Shown: positions 16,573-27,275 of the stretch, in pieces
Layout: the number at the start of each line of letters is the position of its first letter
Numbering within the stretch: the first letter of the stretch is position 1
DNA from: Massilia brevitalea
GTDB lineage: Bacteria > Pseudomonadota > Gammaproteobacteria > Burkholderiales > Burkholderiaceae_D
Reading direction: 5' to 3'
Assembly: GCF_030711405.1 (NCBI RefSeq)
Contig: NZ_JAULSI010000026.1
Location: 1 to 64,000, forward strand
Length of the DNA: 64,000 nt
Notes under the pieces: model-generated
Told to the model about the DNA's origin: nothing
Databases searched by the model: none
The model's input: the letters and a program-made list of their open reading frames with translations, nothing else
Position numbers and translations under genes: made by a program

Positions 16573-16749
16573 TCGGTCTTGGCCAGCGCTTTCTTTTCGA
16601 CGATTTCTCGCAGCCCCTATATGCTGGCAGGCTTGCGTATCAATCTAGTCACGTTCCATAACGTTGACAAGGAGATTCGGCCGCACGGCTCCTATTTTTG
16701 CCTGCCGACAAGATAGAATGCGCAGGAATTTCAAAAAACACACATCAGC

Positions 16750-18747
16750 ATGGCAACCAAGAAACCCGCATCCGATTACAGCGAATCATCCATCCGCGTC
16801 CTGAAGGGACTCGAACCCGTGAAGCAGCGTCCAGGCATGTACACCCGGACCGAAAACCCGCTGCACATCATCCAGGAGGTGATCGACAACGCTTCGGACG
16901 AGGCGCTGGGCGGTTACTGCAACAACATCGGCGTCACCCTGAACGTCGATGGTTCGGTCACGGTCGAAGACGACGGCCGCGGCATCCCGGTCGGCATCCA
17001 CCCGGAAGAAGGCGTCTCCACGGTCGAGATCGTCTTCACGCGCCTGCACGCCGGCGGCAAGTTCGACAAGGGCTCGGGCGGCGCCTATGCCTTCTCGGGC
17101 GGCCTGCACGGCGTCGGCGTCTCGGTGACCAACGCGCTGTCGACTCGCCTGGAAATCAATGTGTGGCGCAAGACCGACGACGGTAACGGCGTCCATCGCC
17201 TGGTGTTTGCGAATGGCGACGTGGTCGAGCCTTTGAGCTCCGCGCCGTTCGAGCGCGGCGGCAAGAAGAACGGCACCCGCGTCACCGCCTGGCCCGACCC
17301 GAAATACTTCGATTCGCCGAACATCCCGATGGCCGAACTGGTGCGCCTGCTGCGCTCGAAGGCCGTGCTGCTGCCAGGCGTCACCGTCACGCTCACCATC
17401 GCCAAGACCGGCGACGTCCAGACCTGGCGCTACGACGAAGGCCTGCGCGGCTACCTTACCGAAGCAATGGCCCAGACCTCGAGCGGCCAGACCCTGATTC
17501 CGCTGTTCGAAGGCGCGCAGTATGCCCCGGCCGGCGACGAAAGCTTTGCCGAAGGCGAAGGCGCGGCCTGGGTCGTGGCCTGGAACGAGGAAGGCGGCGT
17601 GGTGCGCGAGTCCTACGTCAACCTGATCCCGACGCCAAGCGGCGGCTCGCACGAGTCCGGCCTGCGCGACGGCCTGTTCGGCGCCGTGAAAGGCTTCGTC
17701 GAACTGCACGGCCTGCTGCCGAAAGGCGTGAAGCTGTTGCCGGAAGACGTGTTCGCACGCGTCTCGTTCGTGCTGTCGGCCAAGGTGCTGGACCCGCAAT
17801 TCCAGGGCCAGACCAAGGAACGCCTGAACTCGCGCGACGCGGTGAAACTGGTGTCCACTTTCACCAAGCCGCCGCTCGAACTCTGGCTGAACCAGCACGT
17901 CGAATACGGCAAGAAACTCGCCGATTTGGTGATCAAGCAGGCGCAGTCGCGCATGCGCTCGCTGCAAAAGGTCGAGAAGAAAAAATCCTCGGGCGTGGCC
18001 GTGTTGCCGGGTAAACTCACCGATTGCGAATCGACCGACCTGACCCGCAACGAAATCTTCCTGGTCGAGGGCGACTCGGCCGGCGGTTCCGCAAAAATGG
18101 GCCGCGACAAGGAATACCAGGCGATTTTGCCGCTGCGCGGCAAGGTGCTGAATACCTGGGAGACCGACCGCGACCGCCTGTTCGCCAACAACGAAATCCA
18201 CGACATCTCGGTGGCGATCGGTGTCGACCCGCACGCGCATGGCGATTCGCCTGATTTGAGCGGTCTGCGCTACGGCAAGATCTGCATCCTGTCCGACGCC
18301 GACGTCGACGGTTCGCACATCCAGGTTCTGCTGCTGACCCTGTTCTTCAAGCACTTCCCTGCCCTGTTCAAGCATGGCCATATCTGTGTGGCGCGTCCGC
18401 CGCTGTACCGCGTCGACGTACCGGCGCGCGGCAAGAAGCCGCTGCAAAAGCTGTATGCGCTCGACGACGGCGAACTGCTGGCCATCGAAGACAAGCTCAA
18501 GAAAGAAGGCCTGAAGGAAGGTTCGTGGAGCATCTCGCGCTTCAAGGGCCTGGGCGAGATGAACGCCGAGCAGCTGTGGGAAACCACGATGAACCCGGAC
18601 ACGCGCCGCCTGCTGCCGGTGTCGCTGGGCGACTTCGACCACAGCGAATCGAGTGCACGTTTCAATATGTTGATGGGTAAAGGGGAGGCCGCCGCACGGC
18701 GCGCCTGGATCGAAGAACACGGTAACGAAACCGAAGCGGACATCTGA
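16750..18747 (+). CDS. parE: DNA topoisomerase IV subunit B
   Basis: ATPase subunit of topoisomerase IV, which unlinks daughter chromosomes; 665 residues, usual for betaproteobacterial ParE. The GHKL ATP-binding residues are in EVIDNASDEALGG and VEDDGRGIPVGIHPEEG; GGLHGVGVSVTNALS is the third ATP motif. The TOPRIM domain has LVEGDSAGGSAKMGRD (about 437-452) and ILSDADVDGSHI. PGMYTRTEN rather than a gyrase-type tail, and absence of the GyrB insert, favour ParE over GyrB. Pairing with parC four genes on confirms it. Two bases separate its stop from hscC. Confidence 0.96.
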   Translation: MATKKPASDYSESSIRVLKGLEPVKQRPGMYTRTENPLHIIQEVIDNASDEALGGYCNNIGVTLNVDGSVTVEDDGRGIPVGIHPEEGVSTVEIVFTRLHAGGKFDKGSGGAYAFSGGLHGVGVSVTNALSTRLEINVWRKTDDGNGVHRLVFANGDVVEPLSSAPFERGGKKNGTRVTAWPDPKYFDSPNIPMAELVRLLRSKAVLLPGVTVTLTIAKTGDVQTWRYDEGLRGYLTEAMAQTSSGQTLIPLFEGAQYAPAGDESFAEGEGAAWVVAWNEEGGVVRESYVNLIPTPSGGSHESGLRDGLFGAVKGFVELHGLLPKGVKLLPEDVFARVSFVLSAKVLDPQFQGQTKERLNSRDAVKLVSTFTKPPLELWLNQHVEYGKKLADLVIKQAQSRMRSLQKVEKKKSSGVAVLPGKLTDCESTDLTRNEIFLVEGDSAGGSAKMGRDKEYQAILPLRGKVLNTWETDRDRLFANNEIHDISVAIGVDPHAHGDSPDLSGLRYGKICILSDADVDGSHIQVLLLTLFFKHFPALFKHGHICVARPPLYRVDVPARGKKPLQKLYALDDGELLAIEDKLKKEGLKEGSWSISRFKGLGEMNAEQLWETTMNPDTRRLLPVSLGDFDHSESSARFNMLMGKGEAAARRAWIEEHGNETEADI

Positions 18748-18749
18748 TC

Positions 18750-20459
18750 ATGATCATTGGTATTGATTTGGGCACCACAAACAGCTTGGTAGCAGCCTGG
18801 CGTGACGGGCGCGCGCAGATCATTCCAAACGCACTCGGCGAGTACCTGACGCCGTCCTGCGTCGGCATCGACGACGACGGCACGGTGCTGGTGGGCGCGG
18901 CGGCGCGCTCGCGCCTCCAGACCCATCCCGACCTCTCCACCGCGCTGTTCAAGCGCTACATGGGCAGCGAGCGCGTGACCCAGCTCGGCAGGCAGCAATT
19001 CCGTCCGGAAGAGCTGTCTTCGCTGGTGCTGCGCGCACTGAAGGAAGACGCCGAAGCCTGGCTCGGCGACAAGGTGGAAGAAGCCATCATCACCGTGCCG
19101 GCCTACTTCAGCGACGCCCAGCGCAAAGCCACGCGCGCGGCGGGCCAATTGGCCGGCTTGAAGGTCGAGCGCCTGCTGAACGAACCGACCGCGGCCGCCC
19201 TGGCCTACGGCATCCAGGACAGCCAGCAGGAAACCAGGTTCCTCGTCTTCGACCTCGGCGGCGGCACCTTCGACGTCTCCATCCTCGATTTGTTCGAGGG
19301 CGTAATGGAAGTGCGTGCCTCGGCCGGCGACAATTTCCTTGGCGGCGAAGACTTCGTCGAGGTACTGGTCAAGACCTTCTACGAACGCAGCAGCTTGCGC
19401 AACGTGCTCGGCACCGCGGTGCTCAGCCGCGCCCAGACCCAGCGCCTGCGCGACGAAGCCGAACGCGCCAAGCGCGCGCTGTCGGACGCCAGCAGCACCG
19501 AGATGCGCTTCCAGCACGAGGGCCGCGAATTCACCTGGCGCCTGGACGAAGACACCCTCGCCCAGCTGTGCGAGCCGCTGCTGCAGCGCCTGCGCAAGCC
19601 GGTCGACCGCGCGCTGCGCGACTCCACCATCAAGGCCAGCGAACTCGACGCCGTGGTGCTGGCCGGCGGCGCCACCCGCATGCCGATCGTGCGCAAACTC
19701 GTGTCGCGCATGTTCGGCCGCTTCCCATCCGTCCACCTCGACCCCGACCACGCGATCGCACTCGGCGCGGCGGTGCAGGCCGGCCTGAAAATGCGCGACG
19801 CCGCGCTCGAGGAAGTGGTGATGACCGACGTCGCGCCCTACTCGCTCGGCATCAGCATCTCGCGCCAGATCGGGCCGAACAACTACGAGCCCGGCCACTA
19901 CCTGCCCATCATCGAGCGCAATGCCACGGTGCCGGTGTCGCGCGTGCAGAACATCACCACCATCCGCGACGGCCAGCGCGAACTGCGCGTGCTGGTCTAC
20001 CAGGGCGAGGCGCGCCTGGTGAAGGACAACGTGTATCTCGGCGCGATCGACTTCCCGATCCTGCCGAAAAAGGCCGGCGAGATCAGCGCCGACGTGCGTT
20101 TTACGTATGACATCAGCGGCGTGCTGGAAGCCGAAATCACCGTGCATCCAACCCAGGACAAGCACAAGCTGGTGATCACCGAGAATGCCGGCGTGATGAC
20201 GCCCGAGCAGGTCGCGCAGCGCCTGGCGGAACTGGCCGAGCTGAAGATCCACCCGCGCGACCAGATCGAGAACCGCACCGTGGTGGCCGAGGCCGACCGC
20301 CTGTACCAGGAACTGCTGGGCGACGCCCGCGAATACCTGGCCCAGCACATCGCCGCCTTCCAGTCGGTGCTGGAACAGCAGGACCACCATGCGGCGGCGC
20401 GGGCGCGCGCCACGCTGCAGAAGGTGCTGGCCGAACTCGGCCGCGGCGGCCTGGAATGA
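18750..20459 (+). CDS. hscC: Hsp70-type chaperone HscC
   Basis: Cytosolic Hsp70 family chaperone, 569 residues, shorter than DnaK (about 640), as is typical of HscC. Nucleotide-binding-domain marks: [14 protein letters not shown] at the start, [53 protein letters not shown] and [19 protein letters not shown] short substrate-binding part follows ending in a helical lid. HscC works with specialised J-proteins rather than DnaJ; the next gene encodes one, and the two overlap by four bases (ATGA). Its place inside the topoisomerase IV operon is unusual. Confidence 0.93.
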   Translation: MIIGIDLGTTNSLVAAWRDGRAQIIPNALGEYLTPSCVGIDDDGTVLVGAAARSRLQTHPDLSTALFKRYMGSERVTQLGRQQFRPEELSSLVLRALKEDAEAWLGDKVEEAIITVPAYFSDAQRKATRAAGQLAGLKVERLLNEPTAAALAYGIQDSQQETRFLVFDLGGGTFDVSILDLFEGVMEVRASAGDNFLGGEDFVEVLVKTFYERSSLRNVLGTAVLSRAQTQRLRDEAERAKRALSDASSTEMRFQHEGREFTWRLDEDTLAQLCEPLLQRLRKPVDRALRDSTIKASELDAVVLAGGATRMPIVRKLVSRMFGRFPSVHLDPDHAIALGAAVQAGLKMRDAALEEVVMTDVAPYSLGISISRQIGPNNYEPGHYLPIIERNATVPVSRVQNITTIRDGQRELRVLVYQGEARLVKDNVYLGAIDFPILPKKAGEISADVRFTYDISGVLEAEITVHPTQDKHKLVITENAGVMTPEQVAQRLAELAELKIHPRDQIENRTVVAEADRLYQELLGDAREYLAQHIAAFQSVLEQQDHHAAARARATLQKVLAELGRGGLE

Positions 20460-22318
20460 GCGCCTGGGCCGTCCTCGGCATCGATCCCACGCCGGATGTG
20501 CGTGCGATCAAGCGCGCCTATGCGCGCAAGCTGAAAGTCACGCGGCCGGAAGACGATGCCGCGGGCTTCCAGGCGCTGAACGACGCCTACCAGGCAGCGC
20601 TGCAGATGGCGCCATACCTGGACAGCGACGAAGAGCAGGCCGAGCCGGAAGTGCTGGTTGCGGCAGCGCCGTCCGGGGCAACCGCGCCTGCAGCTGTGCA
20701 TGCACCCACTTTCCAGCCCGCGCTCGAAACGGCGCCTGAAGAGACCGAGGACGAACGCGAACCGGCCTGGGAGCGCCCAATCGCAGCCTTTCGCGAAGAA
20801 GCCTGGGAGCGCCCGGTGCCGCTGCTGCGCGAAGTCCACGACGAGCAGGCACTGCGCCAGGCCCAGGAGCAGGCGCGCCGCATCGAACGCGAGCAGGCGC
20901 GCGCCGCCGCCGAGGCAGCAAGCGCGGCTGCCTTCGAGCTCGCCGGCCTGCTGTGGCGGCAGTTCCTGGAAAAATCGGCCATCTCGCCCAAGTACCAGCT
21001 CCAGCTGATCATCGACGGCGACGACATGATGCTGCTCGAAGTGCGCGAGCATTTCGAGCTGTTCGCCATCCAGTACTGCGCCGGCGTAGCCTGCGAGGAC
21101 GCGCTGCGCGAGGCCATCTTCACCGTCTTCGGCTGGGAAGAAGATGCCTCCTTCATCGAGCGCCGCCTGCCCGAGGCCGCCGGCGAAGCCATGGCGCGCC
21201 TGCGCGCCGGGCGCGACTACAACGCGCTGCTGCAGCGCGCGAGCACCGAACCGGCGATCGCCGCCCTGCTCGCCGATAGCGCCGGGCGCCGCTTTGGCCG
21301 CACGCTCAGTTCCTCCTTCACGCGCCAGATGCGCGAGCAGATCGCGCTGATCCGCGAATACCACCGCGAACTGCTGTACTTCAAGCTCAACGCCGAGGTG
21401 GTCGAGGAATGGGCACAGCGCGTCGAAGGCCGGCGCTATTTCATCGAGACCGCGCTGGTCAGCGCCGGCGCGGGCATCTCGCCGTTCGGGATCGCCAACC
21501 TGTCCGGCAAGGCAGCGGTGCTGGGTTTCGATCCGCGCCTCCTGTTGCTGTTCCTGCCGCTGGCGCTGGCCGCCGGCCTGGCCTGGGCCCACGTCGACCC
21601 GCTGGCGCGCCTGCGCGATACGCCCTGGCGCGGCTGGCTGCTGTTCGACCTGCGCTTCCGCCCCGCCGTGCAGCTGGGCTGGATTCCGGTCTTCGCGCTG
21701 CTGTCGACGCTGCTGTTCATCCCCGACCCGGCGCCCGCCTTTGCCTGGGTGCTGGGGGTGGCGATGGTCGCCTGCACGACTGTCGCCTGCTTTGCCAATT
21801 CGGTCCTGTTCGGCAAAGGGCACTACCTCGCCGTTGCCTTTGGCGCGCTGCTGATCGGCGTGTCGATGGCCGACAAGGGCTACCCCGGCTATGGTTACGT
21901 CACCTGCGCGGCCGGCGCCTATTGCGCCCTTCAACTGCTCTACCGCGGCGGCGCCGACTTGTGGAGCCGGATGCCGGACAAGGCCCGCCTGCTGCTGCCG
22001 CTGCGCTGCGCCTGGCTGGCCGGGACCGTCGCACTGGTGGCCGGCGCCGACGTCTCGCCGCTGCCGCTGCAGCTGCACGCCGCCTTGCTCTGGCTGTGGA
22101 CGCTGGGCGGCATGCTGCTGTCGAATCCGACCATCAATCCCTTCGCTGCGGTGGCGGGCGGGCTGGGGATGGTGTTCCTTGTCATGACGCTGCGGCCGGA
22201 CACCTCCATGCTGCGCACGTCGCCGCTGTCCATGCTCATTTCGCCGGTGTTCGGCGTCGCGGTCTTCATGATCGTGAACATGATCCGCACTAAAAAGAAT
22301 CAACATCCATTTTCGTAA
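20456..22318 (+). CDS. Membrane J-domain protein, HscC co-chaperone (DjlB/HscD-like)
   Basis: A 620-residue protein. Residues 1-45 form a J-like domain ([18 protein letters not shown], then [13 protein letters not shown]); the classical HPD tripeptide is replaced by RPE. Residues 45-150 are acidic and Glu/Ala-rich. A helical cytosolic region runs to about 350. From about 360 to the end there are seven to nine membrane segments (for example [16 protein letters not shown] and the final [17 protein letters not shown]). In E. coli HscC is served by DjlB and DjlC, membrane J-proteins encoded next to hscC; gene order and sequence support the same role here. Five bases separate it from parC. Confidence 0.83.
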   Translation: MSAWAVLGIDPTPDVRAIKRAYARKLKVTRPEDDAAGFQALNDAYQAALQMAPYLDSDEEQAEPEVLVAAAPSGATAPAAVHAPTFQPALETAPEETEDEREPAWERPIAAFREEAWERPVPLLREVHDEQALRQAQEQARRIEREQARAAAEAASAAAFELAGLLWRQFLEKSAISPKYQLQLIIDGDDMMLLEVREHFELFAIQYCAGVACEDALREAIFTVFGWEEDASFIERRLPEAAGEAMARLRAGRDYNALLQRASTEPAIAALLADSAGRRFGRTLSSSFTRQMREQIALIREYHRELLYFKLNAEVVEEWAQRVEGRRYFIETALVSAGAGISPFGIANLSGKAAVLGFDPRLLLLFLPLALAAGLAWAHVDPLARLRDTPWRGWLLFDLRFRPAVQLGWIPVFALLSTLLFIPDPAPAFAWVLGVAMVACTTVACFANSVLFGKGHYLAVAFGALLIGVSMADKGYPGYGYVTCAAGAYCALQLLYRGGADLWSRMPDKARLLLPLRCAWLAGTVALVAGADVSPLPLQLHAALLWLWTLGGMLLSNPTINPFAAVAGGLGMVFLVMTLRPDTSMLRTSPLSMLISPVFGVAVFMIVNMIRTKKNQHPFS

Positions 22319-22323
22319 GCACC

Positions 22324-24651
<2,328 letters not shown>

Positions 24652-24673
24652 TCGTTCGAACGCAGCGTAAATG

Positions 24674-24705
24674 AACAAAGCCGACAGATGCCGGCTTTGT
24701 TGTTT
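24674..24705 (+). terminator. Rho-independent terminator after parC
   Basis: Perfect 10-bp stem AACAAAGCCG/CGGCTTTGTT with an eight-base loop, followed by GTTTG. It closes the topoisomerase IV operon 22 bases after the parC stop. Confidence 0.75.
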
Positions 24706-24750
24706 GTAGGTGCAGCGCAGTGCGATAGCGGATGCGGCATACCGCATTTC

Positions 24751-24777
24751 GTAGGGTGGGCACTTGTGCCCACGCGG
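24751..24777. repeat. Dispersed palindromic repeat, single copy
   Basis: GTAGGGTGGGCAC-TT-GTGCCCACGCGG, same orientation as the left members of the paired copies. It lies between the convergent ends of parC and the Ala/Lys-rich protein gene. Confidence 0.7.
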
Positions 24778-24834
24778 TCGTACTCATCCGGATTCGCAAA
24801 CGGCGCGAACATCGAAACTGCAACAACACAAGCG

Positions 24835-24860
24835 AAAAATGCCGGCATCTCGCCGGCATT
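24835..24860 (-). terminator. Rho-independent terminator of the Ala/Lys-rich protein gene
   Basis: On the minus strand AATGCCGGC and GCCGGCATT form a nine-base stem with a five-base loop, followed by TTTTTCGC. It lies 22 bases after the stop codon. Confidence 0.8.
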
Positions 24861-24881
24861 CCTCACACACTCACACGCGTC

Positions 24882-25370
24882 TTAGTGCTTGGCAGCAGCC
24901 TTATGCACATCAGCCGTCGCTTCAGCACGCACCTGTTCGGTCTTGGCAGCAGCGGTCGCACGGTCGGCGGCAGCATCAACCTGCTTCTTCAGCGATTTTT
25001 CGTCGGCCTTGATCATGGTCTTCTCGGCCTTCAGGTTCGCTTCCGAGACTTTTTCCTCGGCCTTGGCCATGGCCTTGGCGCGGTCTTCCGGGTCAGCCTT
25101 GGTGACTTTCTCGGCTGCGTCGGCGTGGGCTTTCACGGCCTTGGCGTGGGCCTTGGCTTTCTTTTCACCGGCGTCGGCGACAGCCTTGGTGGCTTTTTCG
25201 TCGGCCTTGGCAGCAGCCTTGGCTTCTTTCGCTTCGGCCTTGGCGACGTTGGCTTCAGCCTTGGCTTCGGCTTTCACGACGGCTTCGGTGTTGGCCGAAT
25301 TGACGGTGGTCTGGGCGTAGGCACTGGTAGCGAAAACGCCGGCGATCAGGGTTGCGAGCAGCTTGTTCAT
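24882..25370 (-). CDS. Exported Ala/Lys/Glu-rich low-complexity protein
   Basis: A 162-residue protein with a clear signal peptide (MNKLLATLIAGVFATSAYAQ, about 1-20). The mature part is made almost only of Ala, Lys, Glu, Asp, Thr and Val in KAEAKAEANVAKAEAKEAK-like heptad-ish runs, which predicts a long charged helix or coiled coil, much like TolA domain II or histone H1/LEA-type proteins. There is no cysteine and no membrane anchor after the signal. AGGACATACC precedes the chosen ATG; 38 upstream in-frame codons are non-coding in character. Function not known; a periplasmic structural or stress role is only a guess. Confidence 0.75.
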   Translation of the reverse strand: MNKLLATLIAGVFATSAYAQTTVNSANTEAVVKAEAKAEANVAKAEAKEAKAAAKADEKATKAVADAGEKKAKAHAKAVKAHADAAEKVTKADPEDRAKAMAKAEEKVSEANLKAEKTMIKADEKSLKKQVDAAADRATAAAKTEQVRAEATADVHKAAAKH

Positions 25371-25513
25371 GGTATGTCCTTTCGGTTGTATGGTGGGGTG
25401 CCGGTCTGTGCCGGCGTTTGTCTTTTTGTTAAGCACAGGTCCAGAATATGCCTCCCGGCCGGGAAGTTCTGTTCGCCACCACACACACTACTGCTGAGTT
25501 GCAACAAGGTGTT

Positions 25514-26917
25514 TCAGCGCCGCGCCGGCCCCGCATACAGGTCGATGATGTCGACGATCCCATCCAGGCAGACCGGGCAGAACTGCTCGCTGCGGTCGAA
25601 CATGATGCATTGCATCGCCGGGCGGTAGTAGCCGCTCGCCTCATAGTTCGCACCCTCGAATGCCCCTATGTCGTGGCGGTGCGGCTGCTTCTCGAACAGG
25701 GTTTTCGTACGCGCCAGATCTTCATGGAACAGCGCATCCATTTCGGCTTCCGGACGATTGTTTTCGCGCAGCGCGGCACGCTTTTTCTGGTACGCCCGCG
25801 AGGCGTCTTCGTAGGCATTTTTCGGCCAGGGCGTCGGCAAAGGCGTGTTCGCTGTTACATGTTGTTTCCATTTGAGCGCAGCCGGATCGCGCAAGGCAGT
25901 CACGTTCGGCTCCCACGGTTCGGTGCGTATGCCGCTTGCCTGGTAAGCCACCGGCGAAGTGTAGTACTCGTCGGCCAGGCCGGCGAAGTGGTGGCCGAAC
26001 TCGTGCACGAACAGGTAGTTGGCCCAGGCATTGCCCGCCGCCGCCGTGCTGAACTGGCCGAAGATGCCGCCGCCGCCGTAGGTCTCGTTGTTCACCAAAA
26101 TCTCGATGAACTCGTAGGGCGCGTGCTGGGCGATGTCGCGCAGCGCGCGGTTGTCGAGCGTAAGCACGTAGCGTTCGCTCCCAAAAATGTCGTAGCGCGT
26201 GCCCAGCGGAGAAGCATGGTGCACGCCGGTCGAAGGCCGCGAGATGCCCGACTCGCCGGTCGGCACCGCCATCGCCCAGACGTTGAAGTCGTTCGCGCGC
26301 TCCTTGAACGGCGACACCGTGAACAGGTGCTGCGCCAGGCGGCGCGCGTCGGCCTCGAACTTCTTCATATCCGCCGCCGTGTAGCCATCGCCCAGGATCA
26401 GCAAATCGACCTTTTGCGGCGAGGGGCCGCTCACATGAATGGGAATCGGCTTGGCGGGGGCGACCGGCTGCTGCTTCACCACATCCGGGGCCTTGGCATC
26501 GACTTCCACGCTCCAGGCCACCGAGAAGGCATTGCGTTCGTCGCGCTTCAGGATGCGCACGCGCACCGGCTTGTCGAACTGCGGAAAGCGCACCGATTCG
26601 CTGAAGCTGCGGCTGAGCTTATTTGCTTCCTCGGTCGTGCGCCACTCGCCGAACACGGTCGAAAAGCCGCGCGAGTACAGTAAATCGCCCGTCTTCGCAT
26701 CGACCACTTCGACGCGGTTCTGGCCGCGGTTGGTGTCGTCCAGGTTGCGCGCCATGTCGCCCGGCCAGGGCAGCGGTTCGATCAGCACGCGCTCGATGGC
26801 GTAGCTGTCGCTCAGGGCGTTGCCGCTGTGGGTGTAGTCGAGGCGGACGGTAGCGGGCTGGGCGGCAATAGCCGTGCCTGAGACAAGCGCCAGGGCGGCG
26901 GCAAGGAAGCGGAGCAT
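25514..26917 (-). CDS. Secreted M64 family metallopeptidase (IgA peptidase M64-like)
   Basis: Exported zinc peptidase of 467 residues. A signal peptide spans residues 1-19. An N-terminal M64 beta-domain (about 22-140) precedes the catalytic domain, which begins near KVDLLILGDGYTAADM (169-184). The zinc site is HEFGHHFAGLADE (305-317), giving two His and the catalytic Glu, with the downstream Asp typical of M64. The C-terminal part has CIMFDRSEQFCPVC, which could form disulfides. ACAGGAAACC precedes the ATG. The name IgA peptidase reflects the family founder; the natural substrate here is unknown. It ends the minus-strand block downstream of the T6SS island. Confidence 0.88.
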   Translation of the reverse strand: MLRFLAAALALVSGTAIAAQPATVRLDYTHSGNALSDSYAIERVLIEPLPWPGDMARNLDDTNRGQNRVEVVDAKTGDLLYSRGFSTVFGEWRTTEEANKLSRSFSESVRFPQFDKPVRVRILKRDERNAFSVAWSVEVDAKAPDVVKQQPVAPAKPIPIHVSGPSPQKVDLLILGDGYTAADMKKFEADARRLAQHLFTVSPFKERANDFNVWAMAVPTGESGISRPSTGVHHASPLGTRYDIFGSERYVLTLDNRALRDIAQHAPYEFIEILVNNETYGGGGIFGQFSTAAAGNAWANYLFVHEFGHHFAGLADEYYTSPVAYQASGIRTEPWEPNVTALRDPAALKWKQHVTANTPLPTPWPKNAYEDASRAYQKKRAALRENNRPEAEMDALFHEDLARTKTLFEKQPHRHDIGAFEGANYEASGYYRPAMQCIMFDRSEQFCPVCLDGIVDIIDLYAGPARR

Positions 26918-26960
26918 GCGGTTTCCTGTGAGGTGGGAAAGGCATGCATTGTAATCCTGT

Positions 26961-26992
26961 ACATGGCAAGCGCCGCCAGACGCTTGCCATGT
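26961..26992. terminator. Strong hairpin without T tract at the end of the T6SS island
   Basis: ACATGGCAAGCG and CGCTTGCCATGT form a perfect 12-bp stem around an eight-base loop, 11 bases after the PAAR stop. No T run follows on either strand, so it may mark an RNA 3' end or block exonucleases rather than be a standard terminator. Confidence 0.5.
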
Positions 26993-27002
26993 TATCAGAG
27001 GG

Positions 27003-27263
27003 TTACGTGCAGGTCATGTGCGGGTCGCCGGGCAACAAGGTCGCGCCGCAACTGGTCTTATGTCCCTCGTATGCAACCGGCACGCCGCCGATTGTGTGAC
27101 GGGCCTGCCCTTCCACGATCGTTCCCGGCCCATGAATAGGGCAAGTCGTCTTGTCGCCGACACAGGCAACGGGAATGCCACCCACCGTGAAATGGGTAGC
27201 GGCAACGCTCACGACCTTGCCTCCATGACTGGTGAGATCGTTCAGGCGGATTACTTTCGGCAT
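27003..27263 (-). CDS. PAAR domain protein (T6SS spike tip)
   Basis: An 86-residue PAAR protein. PAAR folds into a small cone bound to zinc that sharpens the VgrG trimer and can carry effectors. Typical elements are MPKVIRLNDLTSHGGKV, the repeated GGIPVACVGD / GGVPVAYEGHKTSCG motifs and HGPGTIVEGQA. Cysteine and histidine positions (CPIHG, HKTSCG, HMTC) fit the metal site. It has no C-terminal toxin extension. AAAGGAG lies six bases before the ATG. It is the last gene of the vgrG-tle3-tla3-PAAR unit, 12 bases after tla3. Confidence 0.93.
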   Translation of the reverse strand: MPKVIRLNDLTSHGGKVVSVAATHFTVGGIPVACVGDKTTCPIHGPGTIVEGQARHTIGGVPVAYEGHKTSCGATLLPGDPHMTCT

Positions 27264-27275
27264 GTTCGCTCCTTT

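Noticed and set aside
16786..20390. Two long minus-strand frames opposite parE and hscC
   Set aside because: Both lie across conserved topoisomerase and chaperone genes and show no protein family.
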